A DNA stretch of 64,000 nt from Dipteris shenzhenensis (Eukaryota; Polypodiophyta; Polypodiopsida; Gleicheniales), in the NCBI GenBank assembly GCA_047967505.1, contig CM106539.1; one strand, given 5' to 3'. Positions within the stretch are counted from its first letter, which is position 1; the number at the start of each line of letters is the position of its first letter. A program made the translations under genes and the position numbers. Positions 11,758-23,369 of this stretch are shown piece after piece. Under the pieces are notes generated by a model. That model worked only from the letters and a program-made list of their open reading frames with translations. It searched no databases and was not told the DNA's origin.

Positions 11758-12029
11758 GTCTCTATGTGTAGCAGCTTCTCTTTCCTACCCCCCCATTCTC
11801 TCTATCATTGCTACAGTAATGACATTTTGGCACAAAAATACAAGAGTTTCTCCAAATAGAAAGGACATCTATAAGAAGCAGACAGGACACAAGGTGTTTG
11901 AGGAGCACATCATACACATGCTAGATACATTGCAGGTCAGTGATGCCTAAATCATCTCAGTGGTTGTTTGTGATTGAGCCTTGGGATAGTTTACTTGTTT
12001 CATTTCTTAAACCAGGCTTGGACTAAATG

Positions 12030-13125
12030 TGATTATCCTAAACCAGCCCGGTGGTTGGAACATCATGCAATCATAGGCTGGTTCAACTTAATCACCAATT
12101 ATGTGATTGTCCTGAATCAACATGGTTGAATAGACATTAGTTGTTGTCGAGCTCGGTGGCATGGTTGAGCAAAATTAATAGCAATATATTTTACAATATA
12201 TTGTTATTTTACTAAACCAGCCTGGTGGTTGGAACATCATGCAACTCTGGCTGCTTCAGCTCAATCACCAGCTATGTGATTGTCCTGAACCAGCGTGGTT
12301 AAACAAACATTAGTTATTGACCAGCCCGGTGGTTGAAATTCATGTGTTTCTTAGTACTTAAATTCATTAAATTTAATTTCTTGCTATTCAAGTCATATAC
12401 CACTGTTAAATTGTGAAATTTAGAAATGAAAAGCAATATATTGTTATTTTCTAATGATGAAATTTGGCAATGAAAAGCAATATACTTGTTATTGCCTAGT
12501 ATGTGAAGTTGAGACTGCTAGGCTAAACCACCCCTGTGGTTGAAACTGTGATTATCCTAAATGTGTCCTAAACCATCCCGATGATTGATTTTCCTAAACG
12601 TTTCCTAAACTAGCCAAATTCTATAACCTCACTGTGATATCTATACAATGTCATTTTGCTAATCTATATTATGGATCAAAGTATCAATTAATGTATGAGG
12701 TAATCGTATATCCTAGTATTAATTAGGGACGTAGTGGTCCAATATGGGTAGGCATCATCTATTTTAGAGGCCTTATCACCTTATATAATATTAGAGCCCA
12801 TTCCCAATATGGTGGTCTCTATTGTAGTACTCTATGGTGGTACCAAATAAACCTTTGTAGCAATGGGGAAGGAGATGTATCCCCCAATGTAATCACTAGG
12901 CCATATTTATTTATAAGGAGCTGGGGGACAAATGGAACAAGTTAAGTGTGAATACTCTTCCTTCGAGATGACAATGAAAGAAATCAAGTAAGCAATTCCC
13001 AACACTTACCAATATTCTCCCACATGCTCTTTTCGTATGCATGTAGAGCCTTTCTGCCAATATCTGGGATAGATATAAAGGTGATTGAAATTGTGACTAT
13101 CCTAAACCAACGCAGTGGTTGAAAA
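12030..13125. repeat. Left array of AACCAGCCCGGTGGTTG motifs
   Basis: Copies of a partly palindromic word occur near 12041, 12214, 12321, 12525, 12573 and 13108, for example AAACCAGCCTGGTGGTTGG, with larger blocks such as AACATCATGCAA, AATCACCA(G/A)(C/T)TATGTGATTG repeated between them. Apart from these motifs, 12640-13090 shows nothing recognisable. The reverse-complement form of the motif fills 15245-15915, on the other side of the transposase-like gene. This resembles the subterminal arrays of DNA transposons. Confidence 0.65.
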
Positions 13126-13189
13126 TTGTCTTGCTTAATTATATACTTTAATTAGACTGTGTTTTGTATTTGTTTAGTAGTAGCAAAAA

Positions 13190-15140
13190 GGGGGCTCACT
13201 GTTCTGTTGTTCCCACATGTTGAGTCAATAGAGAGAGTTGTATCTCAAGACTATGGATTAGAATCTGGACATTTCAATTGGGCAGAGGAGATTTGAGCAT
13301 TGTAAGCCCTGGTACATCAAGAAACTCAAAGACAGGAATGTTTGTTATTGGCAAGACAAACATATGACCTAGAAAGTGATGAATGACTTGAGATCTAGTC
13401 GTGTTGGAGCATTGCTCCATGGGGATCAATGCCCATGCCTCCCCAATGAATGCATAGTCTGTTGGCCATTTGGATCCTCATCATGTGTTGCAAGGGAGAG
13501 CAGGTTTTGTAGCCTAAGGTCTCTGTGGGAGCCAGTGGTTTGTCCAAAGGGAGATCGTGAGTGGCATAGGATTGAATGCATTTGCAGCACATGCAGCAAG
13601 CATTGCATTAGTTTGAAGCTGATGAAGAAGACATTCAATGTCTATCCAAATGAAATGAGGGAAGACAACCATGTTGCTCAGAAATGGAGGAGATTTGAAA
13701 ATGTCAATGTTGAAGGGTCCGATAAAAAGAGATGGCTATTGTCATATAAGCACCTAGCCAAGGGAGCTTGTAGGTCATGTGGTTCAATCCATCCCAAAAT
13801 ATGTGCTTCACAATTTCATGGCTAGCTGGTAGGATAAGCACTTCAGGACATGCCTTGCCAATTTTCCTTGTGACACTATTGTATCTATCATAGATTTTGT
13901 AAAAATATATTCTTTTCAAGAACAAAATGAGATACAAAGTGCTCACTGGTACAACAAGTAGATAACAATTCTTGTGCATATCATGTACAATCATTTACTT
14001 TATTCTTCCATTCCTGATGGCAATCTACTTACTGACTCACAACAGTCTAGGTTAGTGCAATGCATGTACCATTTCTACATTTCAGATGATAGGAAACATG
14101 ACACCCTATTTGAGCAGCATGCTTTTCTATTGCATTAGGAATGGCTAAAAAAGGAAAATCCCCATGCAGAAAATATAAAACAACATTGGGTGTGGTCAGA
14201 TGGTGCTGCCTCTCAATCTAAATCAGCATGTGGATTGTACTTCATGTCAATGTTTGAATCCCTGACCGGCGGTCTAGAAATGATGTGGAATTTCTTTAGG
14301 TCTAGCCATGGCAAGGGTGAACATGATGGATGCGATGTTGTTATTAAGCAAGCTCTATTTAAACACCAATTAGCATGCCCTCAAGAAAAACTCAATGATG
14401 CCCATGATGCTGTAACATGGCTTACAACCAACCTCTCCATAGGCATGCATCCAACATGCAGTAAACAAAGCCTTAAGAATACTGGAGTATGTAGAGTGTT
14501 CCATGAAGTGAAAATGGATGAAGTGCAAAGGAGAAGCCGACACGATTGCGAGAAAATTAAAGGAGTTTGTGATCTACACAACATATGGGACTTTTCAAAC
14601 AACCATTTGATTAAAACAAGAAAACTTTCTTATTTTTGTAGTGCATGCATCATAGGGGATCATGGGAGAGAGTTCTGGTTTTGCCTCTACATTCAGATGG
14701 ACTGACAAACAATGGAGAGACAAATGACTCACCACAGTTTGGGGAGAGTTTCAATGACCTCAGTAACTATCTGGAAGAGGGGGATAACTTTGCAGTTGTC
14801 ACAGATTCTGGGGAGAACAAGGAAGATGACCCATACTTTTTGTTATAGTGCACAAAACCTAAGTACAAGGTTTAAGGAATATTTAAGGATAATTGGGGAA
14901 CAACCTATGAGAAGTGGGATGTAGTAGTCAGTGATTTTTGGTACGAAAAAACATCCAAAAGAGGTTGCAATTACGAACTACTACATAAGAGTCCACAAAC
15001 ATGTATGTACTCTTATCTGGTAAGAGCTATTAAGTTCCGGATGCAACCTGTGCAACAATGAAAGAAGGGCAAGAGTGTCTTCAAATTGGATTTAGATACA
15101 CATGAGCATATCTTGGGGTTTCTTGGAGTAGTGGATGAGG
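13190..15140 (+). pseudogene. Uncharacterised transposase-like gene, copy X1
   Basis: The plus strand encodes ordered motifs of a widespread but, to my knowledge, unnamed eukaryotic transposase-like family: QEQNEIQSAHWYNK then ITILVH (13919-13980), FYISDDRKHDTLFEQHAF (about 14074-14130), HWVWSDGAASQSK (about 14184-14222), and WNFFRSSHGKGEHDG then IKQALFKHQ (about 14288-14372). The Asp and Glu/His residues in these blocks look like a metal-dependent nuclease core; that is inference. Upstream (13376-13825) is a Cys-rich region with CVARESRFC- and CICSTCSKHC-like clusters, possibly zinc-binding. Downstream, GDNFAVVTD, DNWGTTYEKW and YSYLVRAIKFRM form a C-terminal domain also present in copies X2 and X3. 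In-frame stops (one TAG where the family has Gln, after HWYNK) and frame changes show it is dead. Confidence 0.6.
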
Positions 15141-15244
15141 ATGATTGAGATAGTACTAAGAAAATGTATGTAGTCTCATTGCAAGGAAACAATATGTCCA
15201 CTTGTCCTACAAAATGGAATTTGTATTTGAGACTACGTCTTTTT

Positions 15245-15915
15245 AGTATATCCCAACAACCACTGTGCTGGTTTTATTAAATTGTTTTTCTAAATCCCAA
15301 ACAGTAAATCCCATGCTTGTTTTTAGTACATCCCAACAACCACCGTGCTGGTTTTCCATAACGAATCCACCGTACTGGTTTTCCATAACGAATCCACACA
15401 TCCTACAAATCCATTCATCTTGTAATAATAGAAGCAAACCACCATGCTAGTGGTTGTTAATATCCTAGTGCAAACCAACCACTGTGCTGGTGATAACATA
15501 TCCTGCACTAATCCTACACTACTACTGTGCTATCCCTACACTACTACTGTGCTATCCTAAAATTTGTTGCATAGTGCTATACTAAAACATTGCCCTAAAT
15601 AGACTATTTATCATTTCGTTAACCGTCAGATTTCATCCCATGCTTGCATTTAGTATATCCCAATAACCACCGTGCTGATTTCCCATAATGAATCCACACA
15701 TCCTACAAATCCATTCATCTTGTAATAATAGAATCAAACCACCACGCTGGTGGCTGTTCATATCCTAGAGCAACCAACCACCCTGCTGGTGATAACTTAT
15801 CCTGCACTACTACCATGCTATTCCTACACTATTGCTATGCTATCCTAAAATTTGTTGCACACTGCTAGTGCCCTTTAGACTGGTTATCGTTAATTATCAA
15901 ATTTCAACCACTGGG
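15245..15915. repeat. Right array of CAACCACCGTGCTGGTTTT motifs
   Basis: Copies lie near 15254, 15333, 15368, 15440, 15476, 15664, 15738 and 15776. Their reverse complement (AAACCAGCACGGTGGTTG) equals the motif of the left array at 12030-13125. A larger ~400-bp unit is repeated: the block from GTATATCCCAACAACCAC near 15246 to the block ending TTTGTTGCATAGTGC near 15575 recurs at 15650-15865. Confidence 0.7.
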
Positions 15916-16039
15916 CTACTTAAAATATTTAAGTCCTAACATAGAAGCGGGTCAATACAAAATCAGGTATTACGAGCACCATGAGAATATCCACAAGTCT
16001 AAGAAATGTCTACAAGATTTTAATTGTTTCAAAACACAA

Positions 16040-17000
16040 TGACATTTTGATTTTTCAAGGAAATTCCAAACTCCCAACTATCCTATCAGCCTCTCTATGG
16101 CAAGCATCTCGGAGCTCTTCAGGCCAGTCTATTGCACATGAATGGCAGACCTCTGCACACACTTGGATTACACACTGCTTGCTTGACTCTACTGACTTAT
16201 ACACCCATAGTAACTCCTCCTTTCACTGGGGGTCCTCTTCATCCTAGTCTTTGTGCTCTATATAGCTTCGCACCTCTATCATGTCCTACCTGAGCTTGAC
16301 AAGTACCTTAAAGGAGAAAGAAAAATAATAGCCAGGCAAATTAATATTCACCATCTCTACTGACTCCAAGTAATACACCCACCATTGAAGCATGTCCTCC
16401 TTGCATCTATTTTCCTCCTTCTCCAAGTTTGTTTCTGCGACAATGCCATCTAACATTGTTTTCAGATAGAACAACAGCATTCCAAAGTTATTTGGGTATG
16501 CCATATATTCGGTGTAGGTGGATCGGTGTACAGAGTTTGGATCAGTGTATAGAGTTTTGGGGCTAGATTTTGAAATGGGCTCTTAGTTGTGTCTGTATTG
16601 CACTTGAATAGGGAGAGAGTTCATTGAGCCTGACCTTCTCAATTGTCAGTCTCATGTTCGTTTAGCAATCAAAATATTTGGGTTCATTGAGCCCGACCTT
16701 CTCATTCATGATAGGGGTATGGTAGACCATGCATTTCGGACCCTGTTGCATAGTAGGCATAGCAGGATAGGCATTTGATTTAACTATTATGGCCGTCAAT
16801 ACCACATTCTTGCTCTGTACATGACGAAGTTGCTACTTGATTTTTTCCTCCCTCATCCTAAGGTTGTGGATGTTCTCCTTCATCTCCACCACTGGGTCTC
16901 GGGTGGTGAATATCCCAACCCATGGGTGGGGAAACAATGTCTCACCAAGGTGCAAAAATTGGTATGCAAGTGCTAAGAGGAATGTGAGCTAAGGCTCAAG
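16040..17000 (-). pseudogene. Unidentified decayed gene fragment with coiled-coil character
   Basis: The minus strand contains a helical, charged stretch, EMKENIHNLRMREEKIKQQL (about 16885-16825), and after a frame change NFGMLLFYLKTMLDGIVAET then LEKEENRCKEDMLQWW (16490-16380). The two parts could belong to one gene. I do not recognise the family. Stops separate the parts. Confidence 0.3.
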
Positions 17001-17287
17001 GCAAGCAAGAGTGTTGATACAATTCATCCAAGACATGAGGGATTTTAACAATTTGTATAATGGGGTGTATGCATGATTATGTGGTACACTAGCTAGCACT
17101 TTTTGTGGGGACTGCAAAGATGGCTTGCTACCACACTTAGTGACTGGTAGTTCATCTTAATTTGAACATGATACTCTAATTTGAAAACTACTCTAGGATT
17201 CAATGCTGGTTGCCAAGTTTAGTATTATTCCCTACTGAATATCCTATTGTGGGTGTTAGCAGAAGCTTCACATAGCCAAGGGGCAGA

Positions 17288-20200
17288 ATGAAGACACGTG
17301 TGAAGGAGGTTTCCTCCCCCATCCACTCTACCTCTGTAAAGAAAGCAGGGAGAGGAAAACGGAAGGCAGTATCTCGCTCTTCATCTTTAGCTTCATCGTC
17401 ACCTTCTCCTCTGTAGAAAAAGATGAAAGGAAAACCATCAAGGTTTCCCAAGGTTGATAGTCCATCATTAGCTTCTACTCTGCACAAAAAAAAGAAAGAA
17501 ACACCATCGAGAGTGCCAAAGGTTGACTTTTAGAGAAAATGCATGCACCTTCTCATAGCATGCCTTCTTCTCCCACTGTGTGTTTTAGCAGATGAATCAG
17601 TGGCATCCTCTGTATGTGGCATTCGAGAGGAAAAAAGTATTCTACACAACTAAAACCCACGCACATGAGGTATACAACCTCTGCAATAGCAGTGGCCAAG
17701 ATGCACAACTCCTTGGCAAGGATGATTTCACTATGCAAGATTGGTTGATTTGTTTCAATGTTGTGCCCAAGAGAGGTGCCAAGGTTAAGTGCAGGACCAT
17801 GAGGCCAGAGTTTTGGGCAAAATTCTATACTTTGTTTACATCTGTGTACCAAGAACCTCTTGGGAATTATGGTTTGGAGGTCACAAAATCATTTGCAAGG
17901 AGGTTTCTCTTTGAACATCTAAAGGGGCTGGTTGATTGGGCATCTTTCTCTGAGAGTGTACTTGCAAATATGGAACTCGCCAAGCTGATGCTGAAGCGAT
18001 AGAGGTGGGCATCTTTCCACTCTATGAGGTGGAGTCACCTCCTTACTCTCATCAAATGAAGGGTATGCCAGTTGACGTAGGGGTTACACCCACCTCGTCA
18101 AATTTCCAAAGGTTAAAGAAGAAAATTTTAGATGCCCTACCTCTTGTAGACTTGGATAGTGTGTTGGTCCAAGTTTCCAAAATGCATTCCTCAACACTAT
18201 TAGAACAAAATGAGGTGGCTAAGGCACTTGAGGAACACAAGGAGGATATGCATCGTGATGAGGGTGCAAGAGCACTAGTAGATACTTTTATGGAACAACT
18301 GGAGACTGCTAAGGCTGCCTTGCAAGCAGAGGAGAGTGCTATGACAATTGATGTAATCAAGATGGACCAACTGAAGCACACAATTGGGTGCTTGACATTG
18401 ACCATTGAGACACTTAATGCTTCTTTTGTAGACACAAATCTGTTGATGCCGTGGCCAGGGCTCAAGTAGAGTTCGACCTGAATGAAATGACAATAATGTG
18501 TGCAGAAGCCTAGATGGAGTTTGTAAAAAACATGCAGGGGAAAAAAATCATGTTTTGTTGAGTGTTTCACCAATGAAGGTGCCATCTGCTGATGCTTACA
18601 CATATGATTCATGCTATATTTGTACAACTTGTGGGTGGTTGATGTATGATACCAAAGCATTAGGCATGTTCTTGCTTCCATGTAAGCACACATACCACAT
18701 ATACTATTTTGCACACCTCGTTGGCCAGCTCAGACCAGTGTATGGACAAACAATGCATCCAAATAATTACACCAAAGATATGTTTGTTGGTGCTCTTCGA
18801 CAGTTGTGACGCATCATATGAAAGCTTTCATCAGGGTATGTTCACAAATCATCCAACTTGAATTTTTGTTTTGCATGCTGGACAATAACAATGGTTCACT
18901 ACACCCTTTTGTTCATCGAACAATTTCCCTAAGTCCAAATAGCAACCATGCGATTGTTGCAAAGAAAATGGAGACTTTACTATAGCCTTTTCTCTATACA
19001 AGTATTCTCACCATACTCAAACTACCATGGCAATTGAACCTACCACAAAGAATGACTCTAGTCAAGATGCAAGGGAAGGTGTTGCTACTTCCAAGGCCAA
19101 AAAATGCTTGCCTTGCTAGTTGTTTCTATTGCAAGCTAGTGAGAAGCTAGTGTTATAAAAAAAAATCTCTATCAAAAGACTATGGCTACTTTTGGCCTTG
19201 TAATATCCCACTGACAATCGTTTCCAATGGAATTTTTTGTTCTTCAATGTCTTTTCTTCGAGCACATTATCCAATAAAGTTGTCTTATAGACTGTAATGT
19301 AGCACTTTGACATATGTTCCTCAGATTCATTATCCTGCACATCATGAATATGTAACCTTGATTGTACAAGTAGTTGTAAAATAATGTCGTGTGTCCTGAT
19401 ACAGAGATTTATGTTATGGAGAATTGATGGAAATTGCCATGGGGAGTGAAGGGCATGGTAGTGCTCCTGGACCCTTGCAAGGATAATAGTTTTGGCTTGG
19501 ACTTGTATCATACATTCGAAGATGTAGTATGTGCCATAAAAGCTGCAGCAGTAGGGTGTGATACACATGGCTCATGAGAGGAAGGCAGGGATGCATATCA
19601 GGAAAGCAATGAACAAGAGGGGAGTGTTGAGGATTGCTCAGAAGGCGAAGAGTTTTTTGCACCAAAATTTTCCTGGAAGCTGCCATGGGGATAGAGAGGC
19701 ATGGCAGTGTTCCTAGACTTTTGCAAGGACCAAGGATTTGGCTTACACATGATGTGTGAATGTGAGGATGTACTCAGTGCCATAAAAGCTGTGGATGTTG
19801 GGTGTGATCCACCATGCACATGAGGAAGGTACGGCTGCATATCAGCCAAACAATGAAGTTGAAGCAATTATTGTGGATTCCCCAAAAATCTCACCAAAGA
19901 GTAAATGAGAGAAGCAAGTGATCAAGATTCCCCACGAGGCACACTTGCAGTTGTGGAAAGGAGACTTGCTCATATTGCGAATGCTGATGAAATTCAGGAG
20001 CAGAGTGTGGCGGCACTTGCTTCTCTCAAAAAGACTATTCGCATTGCAGCCCCTAAAGTCCTAGTTCTCGATATGAATGGTTTACTTTTGCTAAGGTATA
20101 GACAAATTCAGGGCATGAAGGAGAATGTTGATTTCAAGGTAGCTACACTTAAATACAAGGTTCACCATGTAAAAAATCAATTCCGCATAAGCCATGCCTT

Positions 20201-20585
20201 CACTTACATCATCTGGCCTGATGCGAAGTAGTTTGTTCATTCTTGCTCTAACGAGTTTATTCTATGCTTGTGGTCATCTTGCATGAGAAATAATATTCCA
20301 TGCACACTAGAAGACTACTTTGAGAACTTGTGTCTAAGTATTTGGAGCGATATCCTGTCATAAGAGAATTGCATGGAGGCATTTTTCACACTCACGCAAG
20401 TGCCGGCAAAAGGACCACAACAAGCCAGTCTTCATGAAATGTGTAAAGGACTTGATTGCGGGGCATCCTGAGTGGAGAAAATACAAGGTGTTGCTAGTTG
20501 ATGACACCAAGTACAAGAACATGTTGACTTCGTCTTGGTCAATGATTTGTCCGACGTTGCTTGACCCAATGGATGATGAGTAGGA
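17288..20585 (+). pseudogene. Coiled-coil / RING-like / FCP1-like gene, copy 1, 5' part
   Basis: Pieces read in order on the plus strand. A basic, Ser-rich N-terminus starts at ATG 17288 and includes KKAGRGKRKAVSRSSS, a likely nuclear signal. An unrecognised block at 17592-18002 includes MQDWLICFNVVPKRGAKVKC. A coiled coil lies at 18005-18469 (VDTFMEQLETAKAALQAEE). A RING-like Cys/His cluster is at 18597-18720 (CYICTTCGWLMYD, LPCKHTYHIYY). An FCP1/HAD-like domain follows at 19905-20575: motif I KVLVLDMNGLLL (D-x-N-G in place of the D-x-D of active FCP1 phosphatases), motif II LCLWSSCMRNN and motif IV KVLLVDDTKYKNM. Frame changes and stops separate the pieces, so this copy is dead or wrongly assembled as exons. 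CACTA-2 interrupts it at 20586; the reading resumes at 27672. A host-derived or element-borne phosphatase-like regulator are both possible. Confidence 0.55.
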
Positions 20586-20592
20586 CACAACA

Positions 20593-20860
20593 AGACAAAG
20601 CACCCATAGACGCACGCACAGACGCGTTTACTAAACTAAATAAAAAACTTACATGCGCATCTATTTGCACATCTGGAGACCCGCGTCTAATTGCGCGTCT
20701 ATATATCAGACACACGCGCATATAGATGCGCACTTAGACGCATAAATAGACGTGCTTATGAACGCATTTATAGATGCAAATATAAATGCAAGTCGAACAG
20801 AGAGACACATATATAAATGCATTTTTAAACGCACTGATAGACGCGCTTTATTTTTTTTTT
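20593..20860. repeat. Left subterminal array of CACTA-2
   Basis: Dense copies of AGACGCGC, AGATGCGC and GCGCATCTA in both orientations. They probably serve as binding sites for the element's TNPA-like protein, by analogy with En/Spm. Confidence 0.8.
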
Positions 20861-21164
20861 GGTTTAATTTTACAGAATGCTGTGTATGTTGTGTATGCTA
20901 TATAGTTACAAGAATCCCATATTCACATTGTGTAATTCAATTCTTACAGCCAACCGCATTTTAATTACAATTCCAAATAAAACATTACAACTCCAAAACG
21001 CAATAAAATTGAAAGATCAAAAAGTGCTTGTATATACATATAGCATGAAGCTAAGCCATGTTATGTGGCTTCAAGTACAAAAAATAAGAGGAGTGTATAT
21101 ATGAGAGGCACAAAGCCAAGCCAGTGGCTTTAAGTACAAAAAAGAGTAGCTAGCACTACTTGTA

Positions 21165-22516
21165 CGACTAATCTATGTTCTCCAGATCCTCGCTCCCTTC
21201 CACGCTCCCTTCTATGCCTCCTTCCTCCTCTTCCTCATCGTCTTGTGCATGGGCCTGTAAACAAGGGATAACATATATCAATGTATGAAAAATCAAATCT
21301 TTATTTATAATTTTGGCATTATTTAATTACTTTCAAATACCTGGGGGGCCGCTCCAGTAGCCCAGGTATACTGCTCCTTAGTTATCAACCCGTCATCATA
21401 GAAGTGCCTCCATGTATCTCCTCTGCGATGGTGGTGCTGGTAGGCTATCTCCACAGGAGTACGGTATCTGCCCATGATCTCAAGCTACATGATGACACAC
21501 TTTGCGGAGGGATTAGTACAAGGAAACAACCTCCTAATAAACTACATAAGCGATATAATTTGAGATCGATACTTACAAATTGGGCCTCCCATGATTCAAC
21601 ACCCCCTCCTCCAAAATGCGCGCTTCCATATTCCTCCATCTGGATCCTCCGTGCCTCCACATGCTACAGACTGGGGTCCTCCCTCGCTGACTTCATTGCC
21701 TTCTTCCACTCACGCTTGTGAGTGGTGTGGGGCGGGCCCCTTGGTGGTTGACCTACCTCAAGCCTGGTAAGCTCCGCTAGTGCCTACCTCTTAAGCGAAG
21801 ATCTTTTATTGCCAAGTATCGTAACAATCTTTGACTTGGCCCATTTATTTGTGAACTGGCGATTGGGGGGGTTAGGATACCTAGAGCGAACAGTAGCGAG
21901 GGTCTCATCAGCCAACCTCTTTGGGTGGTCTTTGTAGTGGATAAAGCAATCTTCATAATTGTTAGCAATTACAGAGCGCATGAAGGCCATGATGTCCTTC
22001 CCCCGTGCATCCATCAAGATGCCTCCTATCTGAGTGATGTCATAATAAATCGTACCATCACCCTGAGGCACGTCTAAATCATTTGAATCATCATCCTCCC
22101 CACTGCCACATGGCCCAAAGCACTGTGCCATGCATCCCCCACCGCTCTCCCTGCTACTACGCCTGCTACCCTATCGTGTCGATCTCGTACGCTGGCCACT
22201 CGTAGCTGGAGACTGCACGAGACTATGTTGACCACTCATGAATAGCTAGAGAACCGAGTCTCGTCAGCACAGGAGTACATCGACAACTCTGCGAGACAGA
22301 AGGACCTCCTGACGGCATGGGGGAAGGGGCATAAGATGGGATGGCAGAAGGGACATAAGACGGCATGGGGAAAGGGACATAAGACAGTATGGGAAAAGGG
22401 GCATAAGAAGGGGCATAAGACAGCTGTGCTGACTCCGCTGGGGTGATCTCAGGCGGTGTGGGGTGGCTTGGAGTCTGTAGTGCCGACTCCTGGGGAGTGT
22501 TTAGAGTACCCATCAT
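21165..22516 (-). pseudogene. TNPA/Transposase_24-like gene of CACTA-2
   Basis: The reading starts near 22516 with MMGTLNTPQESALQTP. A Pro/Ser/Tyr-rich repeat segment follows with four or more units of SYAPSPMPS or SYVPFPMPS type (22450-22300). Then come FGPCGSGEDDDSNDLDVP, ILMDARGKDIMAFMRSVIAN and VRSRYPNPP (22131-21880), EWKKAMKS, and HVEARRIQMEEYGSAHFGGG (about 21665-21600). An intron probably lies between 21560 and 21485, followed by YRTPVEIAYQHHH. The end is acidic and basic (RKRKEEA). The block SRYPNPP and the GHFGGGG-like end match the better preserved CACTA-3 partner gene (62376-63516). One stop follows the Pro-rich part. A basic exon with duplicated LKRKAP units at 23211-23061 on the same strand may be its true first exon. 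Confidence 0.65.
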
Positions 22517-22689
22517 ATACCCCTATAACTCCACAGGACTAGGAGGGTGCCCTAAAAGGTTATATAAGTCATTTCAAATAGATTCCCGGGGATCAGGTGA
22601 GCTGGAAGCACTTCCTGGCCACATGTTGAACTGGAAAAAAGGAAAAAAATCTATTACTGATGAGCTGAGAAGAAAGGGGAAGGGAAGAG

Positions 22690-22925
22690 AGTCTTACTAT
22701 CAGAGTGCATCTGTAGACGCATCTGATTTGCGCATCTAACAGAGCATCTAACAGAGCGTCTAATAGAGCGTTTAACAGAGCGTCTAATAGAGCGTCTAAT
22801 AGAGCGTCTATCGACGCATCTGTCTGTGTCTACAAACAGGCTAGACGGGCATTTAGACGTGCCTATAGATGCACTTTTAGATGCGCTTTGAGACATGCCT
22901 ATAGACGCACTCTGACAGACAGGAT
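22690..22925. promoter_or_regulatory. Central array of the CACTA-2 subterminal motif, between the two divergent genes
   Basis: About a dozen copies of GCGTCTAA(T/C)AGA, TAGACGC and GCATCTA lie between the TNPA-like gene (minus, ending its 5' side near 22516) and the TNP2 gene (plus, from about 23370). The motif is the one at both element ends. In En/Spm, TnpA binding regulates the element's own promoter; a similar role here is inference. Confidence 0.55.
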
Positions 22926-23060
22926 TCCTAAAAAGTAGAAAAGGACATTGTGCCCGACACACAAACGTGACACTGATACATAGATCATGTGCTTCTTGGA
23001 TACGAGAAAGCACAAATTTAAAGAGAGCAAACTTCCAAACAAGATCAACTGCAAAAAGAC

Positions 23061-23211
23061 TTACTTGGATAGAGGTATGGAAGGTTCATCTTTCTTTTTC
23101 AAAGTTGCTTCTCCTCCTTGTTCGTCCTCCTCTCCTTTAAGCTTAGAAGTAAGTGTGGGTGCCTTCCTCTTAAGTGTAAGCTTGGAAGTAAGTATGGGAG
23201 CCTTCCTCTTA
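23061..23211 (-). other. Candidate 5' exon with duplicated basic LKRKAP units
   Basis: On the minus strand the reading contains LKRKAPILTSKL immediately followed by TLKRKAPTLTSKLKGEED, arising from a ~42-bp tandem duplication at 23138-23215. The basic units look like nuclear localisation signals. Its position upstream of the TNPA-like gene on the same strand suggests an alternative first exon. Confidence 0.4.
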
Positions 23212-23369
23212 AGCGTTGAAACTATTAATCTGCTAATAAGGAAGGAAGCAAGCCGCGCGAAGTATAAGTAATGTGAAGAAAAGCAAAGCGTTTCCTTTAT
23301 GTCTGCTATCATACATTCTTCTTCCTCTTCAGCCCGTCCTTTGAAGCTCTCACATATCACAGTGCCTTC

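Noticed and set aside
11543-11950. 135-residue open frame with a poly-SL tract
   Set aside because: It runs through the (CT)n microsatellite; only the last ~40 residues could be an exon and they are not recognised.
12030-15915. Regular short repeats that might suggest a CRISPR array
   Set aside because: Unit sequence, spacing and orientation vary, the context is plant transposon DNA, and no cas genes exist here.
17200-17487. 95-residue minus-strand open frame
   Set aside because: The plus strand gives a basic, Ser-rich reading from ATG 17288 that fits the start of FCP1-like copy 1 better.
18052-18714. 220-residue minus-strand open frame
   Set aside because: It is the antisense shadow of the coiled-coil and RING-like parts of FCP1-like copy 1, which have the more protein-like composition.
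22654-23013. 119-residue minus-strand frame with RSIRRSVKRSIRRSV repeats
   Set aside because: It reads through the central TAGACGC motif array of CACTA-2; the repeated peptide is a by-product.
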